Made by a program: the position numbers and the translations under genes. The notes under the pieces are model-generated. The model saw only the letters and a list, made by a program, of their open reading frames with translations, ran no database searches and had not been told where the DNA came from. This document shows positions 1 through 12,447 of a DNA stretch of 64,000 bases, in pieces (positions within the stretch are counted from its first letter, which is position 1; each line of letters starts with the position of its first letter). The DNA is taken from contig NC_087063.1 in NCBI RefSeq assembly GCF_963678635.1, positions 64,401,290-64,465,289 of the forward strand, given 5' to 3'. Source of the stretch: Symsagittifera roscoffensis. Lineage: Eukaryota > Xenacoelomorpha > Acoela > Convolutidae.

Positions 1-3000
1 TGTAAAACTTTTCAAAGAAGTAAGTCAATTTTTGGATTATTTTCGAATCATGCGTGCAAAAAAGGATTCATGGGAAAATATTATCTTCAAGCTTCTTGAT
101 AAATCAATTCTCATTATAAAACTAATCTAGGATATATTGAGTAAATGCAAAAATTATGCACCAGTACATTGACATAAACAACATGAAGATTTTTGGAATC
201 GTCTTCAAAGTAGGCATTCAAAGTGAACTGAGCGGAAATCAACAGTAATGACATTATCGAATCTCCCGTGGCGCCTTGAATGAAGAAAAAAGCTATCATC
301 GAGGTCATCGAGAACACTAAGTTAATACTATTAAAGAGAGCAGTTTTTAGGTTGTTCACAATACAATATGTTCACACATGGCAAGCATTTGCGTGGAACA
401 TGATAATGGCAAGGAAAAAATTATGATGAATAAACGTTTTCAAAACAAGGCGATGTTTCAGCCCAGCAAACTTAAGCTTTATCCAGAAAATAGCATACAT
501 TTCAGCAACAAAAAAATTTAAATTTTTTTTTATTTTTTGTGTGTGCTTCGTTTTGTTTTCCTGATTTTTGCTCTTTAATCCGTGAGCCAAACTGACTCCA
601 ACTTCCAATAAGAGAAGCACCTAGCTGGTCATTTAAAATAGGGTGATCAAAAGCAAAATAAGAAACTTGTATATCAGGGCAACGCCCTGAATGCTTCGAC
701 AGCTTCTTAACTGGTCTCAATATTTTGAATAGAGTAACCTGACCAATTGGGTGGCCTCAATTCAATTTGGAGCAATTATGAGTGCGGATAATTTGCACGC
801 ATGGACAATTGCGCATTGAAACTATAAAGTATTATGAAGCAACTATGTCTATTGCACTTTTTGCAATGTCTATTTTATTCTACTGCAACCATACTCGCTT
901 GGCAATCTAAAGGTTTCCGGGTCAATACTCATATGCTGTCAGTTTTCCTTGCAAAGTTGGTCTCAATATAAAAACCGCTCCAAGCATATATATTCCTCAC
1001 TATTTTGTTTTGATTTTTTTGTCGTTTTTCTGGGTGAATTTGAATTAAGCTTCAAAAGCTTATAACCTATAGTAACATAAAAATGGAAGTGCCTTCCTCG
1101 TCGCGATAAAAATGTATGAACAGTAAAAAAACCTTTCACAAACTTTTCTAGCTTGAGAGAAAAAGTTATCAAATTACTCTTCAAAATCTAATTTAAGATT
1201 GGAAGAGCTATAAATTGACACCATACTTACTTATTTCACATACGAGTTTTTCCTCAGGCTGTCAAGGTAGCGCAAAATCATTGCGCGAGTGTTTGAAAAA
1301 AATTGATCGTTCATAGAAAAAAATGAATTAAGTTTGCAGTTTGTTACCTTTAGATAAATAGAATCAAAACGGTGGTTTTTTAATTGCTGAAAATGATCAA
1401 TTTTTATGTTGATTTGGAAATCTCGCAAGAAAATGATCCAGCAAAACTGAAGTTCAGGGCACCGAAACAGCAGAGACTATGGAACTAGAGCTTGACGGTG
1501 GTTTCTCGATATTGGCGTAGCCTCATTTCACTTTTCTTTAGTTTTGACCTTTTAAAGCTGTCGCCAAAGCATCGCATCTAAAAATCAACTGTAAGATTCA
1601 TTCCAAAAAAATTGTTTTTTTTTCTCCGCTGTTAGAACGGTTGTAGACTTGGAAAAATTGGAAAAAATCTACCAGAGATGAAAAATCATGAATAACTTCT
1701 AAGCTTTGTCACACAGCTTAAGTTCTGCTTGCCATGATAAATTAGAACGAATGTTTTGGAAAAATTTGACAAAATTTCAAAAGTTTTGTAAATAAAAGAA
1801 AAAATATCAAAAAATCACTTAGAAAAGCACCTAATCCGTTGCCATTAGAACTCTGTTATACCCGCAAAATTTAAAAATTAAACTTAGAAGTAGGCAACGC
1901 ATACACAATTGCTCTATTTGAAAACTTACATTAATTTTTGAATTTCTTATTTAGAGCTATGGTAAAAGAGAAAATCTCGGCCTTAAGAAAAGACCTAAAA
2001 GCTTTGAAAGATTTTCTCAGATTTTTCTTTGAAAGCCACCCCACCTCTCAGAGACACACACAGAAAAAGAGGCACGCGTACGCTATTTTATTTACACAGT
2101 GATGCGTTTAGTCCCTCATTACGTGTTAGTTAGACCTAAGTACCAGCTTTAATCAAAATGTAATTAATTTTCGAACCAGTTTTGGTCACCCGTTAGCGGT
2201 CAGCAATACCAAAATTAACGCGCTACCTTAATTGATTAATTTTTCTATTCTCATACCCGTATAACTTTGCAAAAACTAATCTATAATTGAAATATATTTT
2301 ACAATTTCTAGATTGTAAAAAAATAACAAAAAATTAGTTTTGAAGAAAAAAGTAACACTAAGCAGCACAAATTTTCTGCTGTCAATGTTTCAAACAAAAA
2401 GTGGAAAAATTCAATTCGTTTTTGGAAAGCATAAAATTGTTACCTAACCAAAGCAAGGAGATTATAATTGATATTTTTTTCTGAATAGTTCAAACTTTTT
2501 CCATCTAATAATTGGCTACAGTATCAATATTTTGTAAAGAAAAAAATCTACCTAATAAACTTTATTATTAATTCGAGCAAGAACGTTCCAACAAAAAATG
2601 ACTGCAAAATGTGTACTTTCCTACAAATTTTCCAGCTTTTGAAAGAGAGAGCAAAATTTAAAAACCAAAAAAAAACACTCAAAAATTTTAACGCAATTCT
2701 TAGTTATTGGATCACAAATAGCTTAACAACACTGGACTGAAAATAAATGAGTCGTTCAGTTTATTGTGTTTAAGTTTTTTGAAAAACCAGATACTCAGAG
2801 TGAACATATAATTTTTGTCTGAGAAAAATCGACAAAAATCGTTTTCACTGTTTTATCCAAGTACTGAGCTTTAAAAATGAAAAAAACTTTATTATTCTGG
2901 CAATCAAATTTTTTGCCTGAAAAAAAATTTAAAACAAGTAATGCTTCTCAAAATATCTTAGGAAACATTTTCTTGAAGATTGCTTCAAAAATATCAGATT

Positions 3001-3395
3001 ATGTATATTTGTTGCTGATCATAAAACAGATTCAAAACAAAAGTTCTACCTTACTTTCATATCCAGTTAACTCAAATTAAGCAAAACTAACTTGATATCT
3101 CTGATCCTCGAAAAATTCTAATGCAAACTTAACAAAATTTTGCGATCATAGAGCTCAAAAACGCAGAATTTTTGTTGAGACAAGCTACCTCTGAAGCAAT
3201 TTAATTGCTACTCAGCGCTTCACATATAATTCATCGATTGATATTCCAAAAATCGCAATTACTGTTGTATTTGTAAACAAAACAATAGCCATTGAAATGA
3301 AAAACAAAAAGATCGTTGAATCAAACAAGACAATTTTTCATATATATCAAAACTATATAACTCTATATACCAAAATTTAAAAGTACCTTGCAGGG
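1..3395. other. AT-rich intergenic DNA, no gene recognised
   Basis: Open frames here are short and of low complexity, and none has a recognisable domain. The one notable structure is a perfect hairpin at 675-689 (CAGGGC, loop AAC, GCCCTG). The same kind of hairpin ends the dispersed repeat family seen at 4.3, 41-42, 52.5 and 60 kb, so 640-720 is probably a fragment of that family. Nothing else is supportable. Confidence 0.6.
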
Positions 3396-3537
3396 AAAAC
3401 AGAAAAACGATCAAACAACAAACGCCTTGTATCTAAAACCAATAACTGAAACTTTTGAAACCCAATAAAACAGAAAAACGATCCAACAACAAACGCCTTG
3501 TATCTACAACCAATAACTAAAACTTTTGCAACCCAAT
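3396..3537. repeat. Tandem duplication, 2 x 71 bp
   Basis: Two adjacent 71-bp copies (3396-3466 and 3467-3537) differ at only a few positions. Both contain AACGCCTTGTATCTA and end in CCCAAT. This looks like a recent local duplication without coding content. Confidence 0.9.
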
Positions 3538-4281
3538 ATTTTCATTTTTTGGTTTTGCAAAAACTCAATCAAGTGTCTTCAAAATTTTCTTAACCGAACA
3601 AGTGAAAATACGTTGTTATGAAATTTCTCAGAAAGTACGCACGTTTTTTGTTTTGCACGTCGTTAATTCCCATTTTGCAAGGTTTTTGAAAAACTAATTT
3701 TGTTTCTAGAGAACCATAAGGTTAGTCAAAACCTATTTTTTAAGTTTCGGTAAGGTAAACTTCTACAAAAAGTTTTGAATACTCTGGTAAATTCAATGGT
3801 AAAACAAATCTGATTGATACACTGCATCGCGTACACATTTACAAGACCCAGACCAAATTTTCTTTCCAAAGCAAAACTTTGAACTTATAATGGTATCAGA
3901 CGTGTGAGAGAAATAATTTGCTGAAAAATTCTGAGAAACTTCGATACAAAATAGCCCAAAGGAAAAAGATTCCTTACTATATTCGCAATATATTATTTTT
4001 TTAGCTTAAATTAAATTTAGCCGAGATAAGTTCTGCGCCAATTTATAAGCAGGTAACTAAAATTGCACGTACGAGGTTAAGCAGGTGAAAAATATTAAGA
4101 AGCTGGATAAAACAGCATTTTATGATAATAGACTAAAAATGAGAAACAAAAAAGTTGTAAATTAGGCAAAAGTGTTGATGAAAAATGAAAAAAAAAATCA
4201 AACTGATTTTTTATTATAAATCAAAAAAATCTTAATAAACAATGATTAACTTTTGCCGCATTTTGAATAGAAGCTATGTTA
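3538..4281. other. AT-rich intergenic DNA
   Basis: I see nothing here beyond A/T homopolymer runs. No domain-bearing frame and no clear repeat. Confidence 0.5.
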
Positions 4282-4775
4282 TTGTTCCGACTTTCGTAAC
4301 GAAATTAACGGAATATTTGTGCTCGGGGTGGGTTTTTTTCTTCAGACAAATTTCGCTTTTTTAACTAGCCATTTTTAACGGAACTTTTTAATATCATTCA
4401 AAGGGTATTGTTGTGATTTTTTAAAATTTATGGGGTTTTAAGATTGCCATTTCGGCCAATTTGGGAAAATTAACGCGCAATATAATTTGCGCTATTTAAC
4501 GCGTAAGCGGAGATTTAATCCTTCTTAGAAGTCGTTCCAAATTGGTTGAAAGAAGCTTATTTGTCATAGTTGATTTGTGAAAAGGAGCAATATCCTTTTG
4601 TACTGTATATGGCGTGTGGGGAGGGGGATAATTTTCACAAAAAATCTCAAATTTTAGAAAAAAAAAATCTTTTTTCTTATTTAATTTGAATTGTTCCGTT
4701 ATTACTGCTCCATAGACCTTCAGAGGCAGTCAGAAGATTCAGGGCAGTCTTGTTTTAACGAGCAGTCTTGTTTTA
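4282..4775 (+). repeat. Dispersed repeat family A, copy 1
   Basis: About 0.5 kb that recurs at 60054-60570 (+), 41209-41728 (-), 42026-42496 (+) and 61521-61990 (-). It starts TTCCGACTTTCG and has conserved internal blocks (GCCATTT, TTAACGCGCAAT, AAGCGGAGATTTA, ATATGGCGTGTGGGG). It ends with CCATAGACCTT ... ACGAGCAGTCTTGTT. There is no coding capacity, so it is probably a non-autonomous transposon. Short TTCCGACT-like sequences near both ends are inverted relative to each other. Confidence 0.8.
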
Positions 4776-7354
4776 AATTAAAATTGAATGTGATTTGCTA
4801 TATGTTATCTATGGTATTTTCAATTAAAATTTTCAATAAAATATCAACCAAAACTGATAAAGTTGAAAACAATCATGAAAATTATATCGGTTATTTTTTA
4901 CATTCCTTTGATAAGGTTTTCGAGTTCTAGTTTCGATTTCATGTCACGATATACAAACATGATCTTTTTGAATTAAAATTTATTTACGCTCTTTCGCACT
5001 CCTCGCTCTTTGATTTTGGGAGAGCGAGTTTTATCTTCTTATTATTAAAAAATATTGATATTAATTTTATAATAAGTCCTAAGTAACACCACAAAGTTGA
5101 GAATTTGAACTTGAACAAGTTTTTTTTCATTTTTTCCCAAAAAAGAAAAAAAAACTTAAACGATGCGAAAATTCAGTCAATTCTCTACTACTTAAAAAAT
5201 TCGCAAGTGAAAACAAAATAGTTTTCAAGTTTTAATTAAACGTATCAATATTTTTCAGATCGTTAAAATTTCCCTGAAAAATTGCAGATTTTTTTCTTCA
5301 AAATGTGGGAACAGCAAAAAAATATGGAAATATGGAAAATTTTCAACTAATTTCCTGTTTTTTTTATCGTGGTTAAATAATTTCATTTGATTTTTGGCAC
5401 TAATAGCTTGTGATCTAATAGTGTTCTCAGAACACAGTAAAAATTTGTAAGTGTCTATAAGTGTTTGGTTACGCATATTAATGAAGTTTGTAGCAATATT
5501 TTATATAATGATCATATTGGTAATGCATCCACCTGCTGATAAGAGAAATGGAATTAAAAGAAAAATACAGGGGAAGAAAAGTAAAACAAATAAAAAGAAC
5601 TAAAAAAATAAGATCAGAGAGTTAAATACGTAAACTAGATATTGTTTTGAGCTTCGAAATCAGCAGTCAAAGTAATTTTTTCAGCTCCGAATAATAAGAG
5701 TAAGTCAAATTAATTATGCGTTATAGGGTGTGATTTTATTAGAATTATTACAGGTAAACGCTTCTGCAGTCTATTTGGCAATTGTAAAAAAATGCAAGCC
5801 AGCCATTTGAACTCTGGAGCTGCAGTTTATCCGTATTTAATGGTCTATGTTTGCACTTGAAAAAAAAAGAACGAGCTAATTTTCGTCGGGATAAATAAAG
5901 CATGGGAGTATGTTTAGCTGGTGTTTTGCATAATATTCATGTTATGTGCTTATGTAGTTAGAAGTGTAATATAGATAGTAAAGGAATCTGTTCTGAATAA
6001 TAACTGGTGCTATCATTTTGGGACCATAGAGGAAGAATGAAGAATAAAAAAGGGACTGGAAATTAGGCGCGAGTGTTAAACAGATTAAACAAAAAGCACT
6101 TTGATGTTTTATTACAACTCAGGAAACGTCAAAAACAATAAAGCTAGAATAGAGATAGATAATACTTTGGTGTTCACATCTTCATTATTTCACACCATTT
6201 AAACTACTTCAAAAGAGGGAAAAATCTGAAAAAAGCAACCCGATAACGCCAAGGAAAGATATAAAATCTGACCAAGTTCTTTCAGAGTAACTTCTGTTGG
6301 AAACTGAACAATTTTTTGTTCTCCCTTGCACGAGTTTTTTTCTATTTAAACAAAAATATATAAGAGTGACTTACTTAAACTGATAATTTAAGTAGATTCA
6401 GAGGAGATTTACAATAATTAAGCAAATATTTAATTTATAAAAAATTTTAGAAGTTTGAAATTTGACATTTCATTTTCTCAATTGTCTTTATTCGGTTATA
6501 TTTGAACTTCAATTTAACTTTATGGCGCTGTAAAAAATTTTTTTTTTCAAATGGTGAATTCTTCGCCCATTTCAACATATAAATTTCTCCTATTTCAATT
6601 AAATAAAATGCTAAGTGAATTCTTGAATGACGAATGTTTTCCACTTTTGCTACCGAAAAATCTTCTTTTTGAACTGGACGACTTGAAATGTGATTTTAGC
6701 GGGTGAAAAGGACTGTCAAAGTCATTGTTGCCGGGTAGGAAGTTGTAAATTGGGTCGAGTTAGAAAAGTGACACTTTGAGCGTCAAACAAATCAGGCCAA
6801 GCAGTTGATTGCATAACCATATAGCCCTTGTTGCCCCTCAAATTTAATTAACGACCCCCTCTTGTACCAGATACATCCTACTTCTTACCATCCCCCTATT
6901 TCTTACCATCACTCCATCCATCTATCCATAGCCTCACCCATCCTCAGCAATCTTCGGATAACTCTGCCACACATAGCACCCTAACAAACCCTTTATTAAC
7001 CAAAACTAACCCTAGCTCTAACACTACAAAACACAATCTGAGAAATAACCTCACTGAAGTCAAGAAATATTTCCATCAAGTTGAACTAAATTAACCTGAG
7101 TTATAATATAATTAGTGAGCAACAAATTTTCAGCAGTCTAAAACATTTATAACTAGGTTTAAATTCATCTCCTGATCAATTTGTCTCCCGAGACCAAATT
7201 TGAATTTTAATTTCCAGACTTAAATAGTTCCTAGGCAACCGCTTGATTGGTGTGAACTCAAAACCTCCTTGCAAAATGTCGCTCTAATCAGTTAGGAAAT
7301 ATCAGGGATAACGCATCTTTAAGAAACGATTACATTTTTAAAACAGAAAAATTG
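4776..7354. other. AT-rich intergenic DNA up to an assembly gap
   Basis: No gene recognised. A perfect 8-bp hairpin lies at 5002-5028 (CTCGCTCT/AGAGCGAG). From about 6840 to 7130 the plus strand becomes pyrimidine-rich with CATCCATC-like microsatellite character. The stretch ends at a run of N. Confidence 0.5.
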
Positions 7355-7554
7355 NNNNNNNNNNNNNNNNNNNNNNNNNNNNNNNNNNNNNNNNNNNNNN
7401 NNNNNNNNNNNNNNNNNNNNNNNNNNNNNNNNNNNNNNNNNNNNNNNNNNNNNNNNNNNNNNNNNNNNNNNNNNNNNNNNNNNNNNNNNNNNNNNNNNNN
7501 NNNNNNNNNNNNNNNNNNNNNNNNNNNNNNNNNNNNNNNNNNNNNNNNNNNNNN
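7355..7554. other. Assembly gap, 200 N
   Basis: Exactly 200 unknown bases, which suggests a fixed-size scaffolding gap, so the true distance is unknown. It truncates the zinc-finger frame to its right. Confidence 0.99.
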
Positions 7555-7682
7555 GTATAAAAGCTACATCTCGAACACTTTAAAACACCGCAGGTTCTAC
7601 GATGTCTTGACGCATCTTTACGTGTGTATTTTTTGCCACATACAAGGCATGCAACTCTTTCATTTATATTCAGTGACAGCAT
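7555..7682 (-). CDS. Partial zinc-finger protein, runs into the gap
   Basis: Minus-strand frame with a plausible ATG at 7682-7680, beginning MLSLNINERVACLVCGKKY. It then shows one zinc-binding module of the form C-x2-C-x11-H-x3-C, containing RKDASRH. A second C-x2-C pair (KCSRC) follows just before the N gap. In frame the reading continues upstream without a stop to about 7760, but that part is hydrophobic and low complexity, so I prefer the internal ATG. Known: C2H2/C2HC modules usually bind nucleic acid. Inferred: the remainder of a multi-finger or transposon-encoded protein lies in or beyond the gap. It could also be a transposon relic. Confidence 0.45.
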
Positions 7683-7891
7683 CTCAATAAGTAGAGAAAG
7701 AATAAATGCGATATTTGAAGTGTCCCAAATTTTTAGAAAAGAAAAATTGAATAGCCTCAAAAAATTAATAAAAGTAATTAAAAAAAGTAATTGTTTTTAA
7801 CGTGAAAGACAATCAGAATGGATATGCTATTTAGACTAGCTAAAGTAAAATTCATCCGATCTAACCATGGATTCTTCAAAAGTTTTGCTAT

Positions 7892-8125
7892 CAACCAATC
7901 AGAATCGAGCATTAATTGTAAAGAAAATTTTATCTTTTCTGATATCAACCAATCAGAATCGAGCTTTACTTACAAGAAAATTTTTATCTTCTTAAATATC
8001 CACCAATCAGAATCCAACCTAATTTATAAGGAAATTTTTGTCTTTTTTGATATCAAACAATCAGAATCGAGCATTCCTTTACAGTAATATTTGTAGTACT
8101 AACCAATCAGAATGAAGTATTCACA
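7892..8125. repeat. Array of CCAATCAGAAT motifs, 54-bp period
   Basis: CCAATCAGAAT occurs at 7895, 7949, 8003 and 8103, with a degenerate ACAATCAGAAT at 8057. The spacing is 54, 54, 54 and 46 bp. Because 54 is divisible by 3, the array also reads as an 18-residue protein repeat inside an 89-codon plus-strand frame (7818-8087, actual ATG). That frame is therefore probably a by-product of the tandem repeat. CCAATCA matches the general NF-Y/CCAAT-box core, so a regulatory role is possible but unproven. Confidence 0.8.
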
Positions 8126-8353
8126 GATTTTCAAATGTTTTATAGATCAGAACAAAACTATGTTCAAGAAAATTCCCAATAAATTAATTTTTACCGAATT
8201 TTTCTGACATGACTGACATAAAATTTGACACCAAAGTGAGATATCTCAGTTTTCTTGTCTGTTTTTTTTATGGTTTTGATACTCAATTCAAATTGTGAAA
8301 TTTCGATCAAAATTTTATTGATTTGTTCAAATTCTAACCAATGAAAAAAGAAA
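8126..8353. other. AT-rich spacer
   Basis: No feature seen. Confidence 0.4.
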
Positions 8354-8832
8354 TTACCAAGATATACATTTTTTTGTTTTCTTTTTGATATATTGTAATT
8401 TAAACAACTGGAAGCCTTTTAAACTTGGATAAAGGATTAAAAGATGTTCTGACAAATCTATAAATTGTATTTGTTTCAAATTCAAAACAGTAATCAAAAT
8501 AATGTTCCTTATCTCCAATTTTTGTTTCATAGGCTCTTCCGTTTTTTTATTTTTCACTGATAGACCACTCAATCTGAGTTAAATCTTCTAAAAAAAAATT
8601 GTTGATAAATCTGGCAGTACTCTCTTTTTTTGTAATCTCCTCTCCTTCTTTTTAACAAAATCATTGAACTTTCTGTGTTTCTATACAAGTTAAAACTAAT
8701 ACAATCTCCATCATTGTCATCTGTCTTCCATTCTTGTAGTTTTTTGCAGTAGTTCAATTTTAAAATCTGATGAATGTCCGTTTCAGACATTGAAAACGTT
8801 TCTGATAGAAACATTTCTACTAAAATAAACAT
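8354..8832 (-). pseudogene. Unrecognised broken minus-strand frame
   Basis: An 87-codon frame opens at a real ATG (8832-8830) and stops at 8569. It contains an acidic-to-basic stretch (TDDNDGDC, then LKRRRGDYKKREYC). A second 72-codon open stretch in another frame starts at the same place (8572) and runs to 8354. This is the pattern expected from one ancestral frame split by an indel, or from two exons. I recognise no family. Similar minus-strand remnants lie at 9283-9692, 10889-11302, 13114-13302 and 14377-14718. Confidence 0.3.
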
Positions 8833-9282
8833 CGAAACTTAAAAAACTCGAACTGTTTTATCATTTTTAGTTTACTTTGTAATCACCATAATTATTTTTT
8901 CCATCATTTAGAAATTGATGTAGTCAATTAAAAATTCAAATTATGGCAAAAAAGATGAAAACAACCAATTAAATACAGAAACTCAAAAAATATCAAAAAG
9001 GTTTTCAACTACATTCTTGTTTGTAGTTTTGTTCAAATAAGACAAAATTTACCTAAATTTAAAAAAAAAACAGTAAATAAATAAGTTTTTCTGTAATTTT
9101 TCATGCAATAACTGAAAAACTAACTGATAATAGGTCAAGGTTTTATATCAATTCCGATAAACTTTTATGGTTCGTCTGACTTTTCTTCAGATATTATAGC
9201 TCTAAATATACACTTCAGTGAGAAAAAATAGTTTTGAACCAGTAACATTTCAATTACCAAACATGCAAAACATCCCAAAGCA
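8833..9282. other. AT-rich spacer
   Basis: No feature seen. Confidence 0.4.
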
Positions 9283-9692
9283 TTACTGAGGTTTACGTTT
9301 ATCAACAAACAAAAAGCCTCCGAAAATTAGGGACAGTTCTTTAATTTCGTGCAAAGTACAGTTGACATAGGTAACTTGTTTCATTGCTTCATTCTCTTTT
9401 GCAGGGAAGAGTCGAAACTGAATGTCGGAAGGTTGTTAACATTGTATTTATTGATCGTGATACAAACTTGTCCTCCATTCTAAGTTGCTATGTCATACAC
9501 TTTGTTGCAGTTGCCAAGCTCCTGATCCATAGTTAATTCCTTGTCAGAAGTGATTTCCAATATATGAATGAGTCCAAAACTTTCAGCATTGTGAATAACA
9601 AAATTTCTTATTGCCGAAATTGCTTCTCCTTCTTTTTCACCAAGATAATCTTGTTGGGTTTTTTCACATTGTCCCAAATCATTAATTTTCAA
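9283..9692 (-). pseudogene. Unrecognised decaying coding segment
   Basis: The frame from 9692 to 9480 is complex, not repetitive (for example GEKEGEAISAIRNFVIHN). After an in-frame TAG at 9480 the same frame stays open for about 32 more sensible codons (NGGQVCITINKYNVNN ...). A +1 shift then gives another open stretch ending LIFGGFLFVDKRKPQ and a TAA at 9283. No ATG begins the segment; the first codon is TTG. I read it as an old exon or gene fragment with one nonsense change and one frameshift. Family unknown. Confidence 0.35.
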
Positions 9693-10422
9693 TAGTTGAA
9701 AGATGGTTTAAAATAAATTTTCCCCTGGTAGGATTTTTGGAACCAAACAAATTTCCCAATTCTTGTTTGAGTTTTTGAGAATTCAATATAATTGGGACTA
9801 GTGTCTTTTCTTGAGTACATTTTTGAAGAGTAAATTGATCAGATGAGGAAAAATGAGAGAAATGATTTTGAGATTAAATGAAAATGGAAGTAAACAATAT
9901 GAGTCAATGCGATTTCCATATATGGAGGTAGTACCAAATATGGAAGTTTTTATATGAGTGTTCCCTATATGGAAAGCGTGTAGGCGTTACTTCTCCCATA
10001 TAAATCCACAATTTTCTGCAAAAATCATTCTTCCCAATGGCAGCTGCTATGTGTCAAGCTATTCCCATCTTTTATTCAGATTACAGAAAAAAATTGCTAT
10101 TGATTTCTGTTTTTAACGATTGTCCTCATAGTAAAATTCATAGTAACCCAAGGTTATTGTGTGTCTACCAACAATTGTTTATGTTCTTTGGAGAATTGTA
10201 AGTTCCATTTGGTTTTAATAGGAACTGCTTTTAACCAAATTTTAGATTAGATAAGAATATTTACATATATCAGGAAATTGACTGTCTCTACACTTTGTTC
10301 AAACACAGATTCCATTCAAGTATTGTTATATCAAGCGGAGAAGTGTTCAATCAGCTTAATTGAGCAGTTCAACATAACTTACGATAAAAAGGAGCCAAAA
10401 AGATACCTAGTATTGCAAAGAA
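9693..10422. other. AT-rich spacer
   Basis: CATATATGGA/ATATGGAA-like words recur at 9917-9975, and related words occur near 38030-38100. No gene recognised. Confidence 0.4.
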
Positions 10423-10707
10423 ATGACTAATTCGGAAAAATACAAGAGACATTATCTAAGTTCTAATCAAAAACTTGCATCCACACAAACTCATGGTTCA
10501 GTCTTTCTGGACCGTTTTCGAAAAACTCAAAACTCAAAATATGAGCCTGATTTGTTGAAGACTACTGATTGTTTTATTGGTTGTCGTGGTCCTTTGAATA
10601 GTGATTATGTAAACTTGCGATTAAACAATCAACTGTCTCACAATGTTTTCTCAGTAGTTTGCCCTGATAAGTCTTTAAAAACTAAATATTGGTGCAGAAA
10701 ATCTTAA
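10423..10707 (+). CDS. Small unrecognised ORF (94 aa)
   Basis: Opens at a real ATG and encodes a mixed-composition, mildly basic protein (MTNSEKYKRHYLSSNQKLAS at the start). It has four cysteines and no signal peptide or membrane segment. No homologous family is recognised. It is one of few plus-strand frames in the left flank that is not low complexity. It could be a single-exon gene, an exon, or chance. Confidence 0.22.
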   Translation: MTNSEKYKRHYLSSNQKLASTQTHGSVFLDRFRKTQNSKYEPDLLKTTDCFIGCRGPLNSDYVNLRLNNQLSHNVFSVVCPDKSLKTKYWCRKS

Positions 10708-10888
10708 TTCAGATGAAATTAAAAGCTAACTACAAACAAATGGGAAAACTGAAAAAATGTGAAAGCTAACTTTCGATCTTGTTGTCACTCTCCTCTTCAT
10801 GTGCCAAACCATGTTTTCTTCTAAACAGAGCTAAGTTATCCTATTGAATCTTCAATTTTTCTTTCTTGTAACTTGTATCACGAAGTGT

Positions 10889-11302
10889 TTAAATTTTTCT
10901 CGAATCATGTAGGGAAATTGTTGAGGGACTGAAACACTTCTTCGGATCTCTGTAGAAGATGTCAAATTCAACCATTTTTCCAAAAATAATCATTTGTAGT
11001 AAAAGTTCACTTATAAGCCAATGAAAACTATTTCCGTATCCCAAATCCCTAGTTTCATCAGAATATTTTTTATTTGAATCATATGAAAACCCGTACTTTT
11101 TTCTCGAAGGGGACTTAGACATAGCCAATTCTTTTCTAAATTCTCTTACTCTTTTACTCTCGAGTTCTCGCCATTCTGAAAGATCTATGATAATTTGCTC
11201 ACTAGCCTGGGAAATTTCTTTAAATTTGAGAATCTTGACAGTTTTGGTACCAATTTCAAAATCGATGCAGAAAATTGCCCGTTCTATTATGATTGGTTTC
11301 AA
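10889..11302 (-). CDS. Unrecognised minus-strand frame (137 codons)
   Basis: Longest non-repetitive frame in the left flank. It begins at TTG two codons after a stop; the first ATG is far inside, before SKSPSRKKYGF. As a gene it would therefore have to be an exon or a remnant. Composition is balanced, with a basic serine patch in the middle and an aromatic/hydrophobic segment (FHWLISELLLQMIIF). No domain recognised. A CCAATCAGAAT box on the same strand lies at 11675-11671, about 370 bp upstream. Confidence 0.25.
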   Translation of the reverse strand: MKPIIIERAIFCIDFEIGTKTVKILKFKEISQASEQIIIDLSEWRELESKRVREFRKELAMSKSPSRKKYGFSYDSNKKYSDETRDLGYGNSFHWLISELLLQMIIFGKMVEFDIFYRDPKKCFSPSTISLHDSRKI

Positions 11303-12447
11303 AGTTTAAGAATTCCACTCAGGCTGATAGAATGAACGGAACTGTAGAAGTATTTCAAATGAAATGAATTTTTTTTCAGCAGTAGATTTTGTTGAATTTC
11401 TCAAAAAAATATCTGAACTCAACAAAAGTTTTGCAACATTTGGTTGACTTTAATTGTTTCTAAAGGCTTTTGTTAGAATAAGAATTTTTTGTTGTCCTGA
11501 AACTAATTTTGAAAGGTTTTTTAAAAAGGAAGAATTTCCTTGAAAATTGCTCCTATTAATTACAACCTTGGTTGAGTATCTTTATTTAGATTTAAAAAAA
11601 TATCAAATTAATTAAAATCCACAAAATTTTGCATCAATCTCATCACCTTAGAGTTAGTTTCGGAATTCTGATTGGTTAAATTTTTAATGGATAATTCAGG
11701 AATTTAGAAGATTCAGAAAAATTTAGGAGTTAATGTGTAATGACTTCTTATAAAATTCGATGATATGTTCTGTAGATTCTAAAAGTTAGAAAATTCTAGA
11801 AGTTTATGAATAAGGACGTCAATTCTCTGGTGAAAATATTCTACAACTTTTATTTATTGTTCTATAAAAGTTAAAGTGTAATGACGTCATTTTCTCAGGT
11901 GGACTTACTTCCTATTACGTAAATAATTCAAAAGGCGCCTTCTTCGCTCTGAAGAGAATCATGTCAGACCATCGGAATGACTTTTTTCAAATAATTTTTC
12001 TTATGATAATTAAACATTTGTTAAAGGAACCTTGTCAAAATTAATTTTTTTCCGAGTTGATTAGTTTTTAACATATAAATATAAATAGTTTTTATCGCGT
12101 GTACCAAAAATTTTCTCAAGAGTTTTTGACAGATGCTAAAAAATCAAGCATTGATAAAATGCACGTTTTTTCTTGATTTTTTCAAAAATTATGTAAAATT
12201 CTAACTTTATGTCCTAAATGATAAAGCAAAAAACGCAACATTTTCAGGTTAAAAGCATGTTGACTTGTTGCTTAGAAAACTTCTATATTGATGGCTTTCA
12301 TGGGTATTCCCCATGTTAATACGTTGGTTTTCTTTTATTTCTGATCAACAGACATGCAAAAAAAATTTTTCTGAAGGACTAAAGTTTGAACAAAAATTTC
12401 ATAAAGATTAGTAATTAACTGTGCAAGAAAAAATGTGCAAGAAAAAA
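11303..12447. other. AT-rich spacer
   Basis: Contains one minus-strand CCAATCAGAAT at 11675-11665 and, at 12421-12446, a duplicated GTGCAAGAAAAAA word leading into the minisatellite. No gene. Confidence 0.4.

Noticed and set aside
7818-8087. 89-aa protein with 18-residue repeats
   Set aside because: It starts at a real ATG, but the repeats are the translation of a 54-bp DNA array centred on CCAATCAGAAT, and no independent coding signal is seen.
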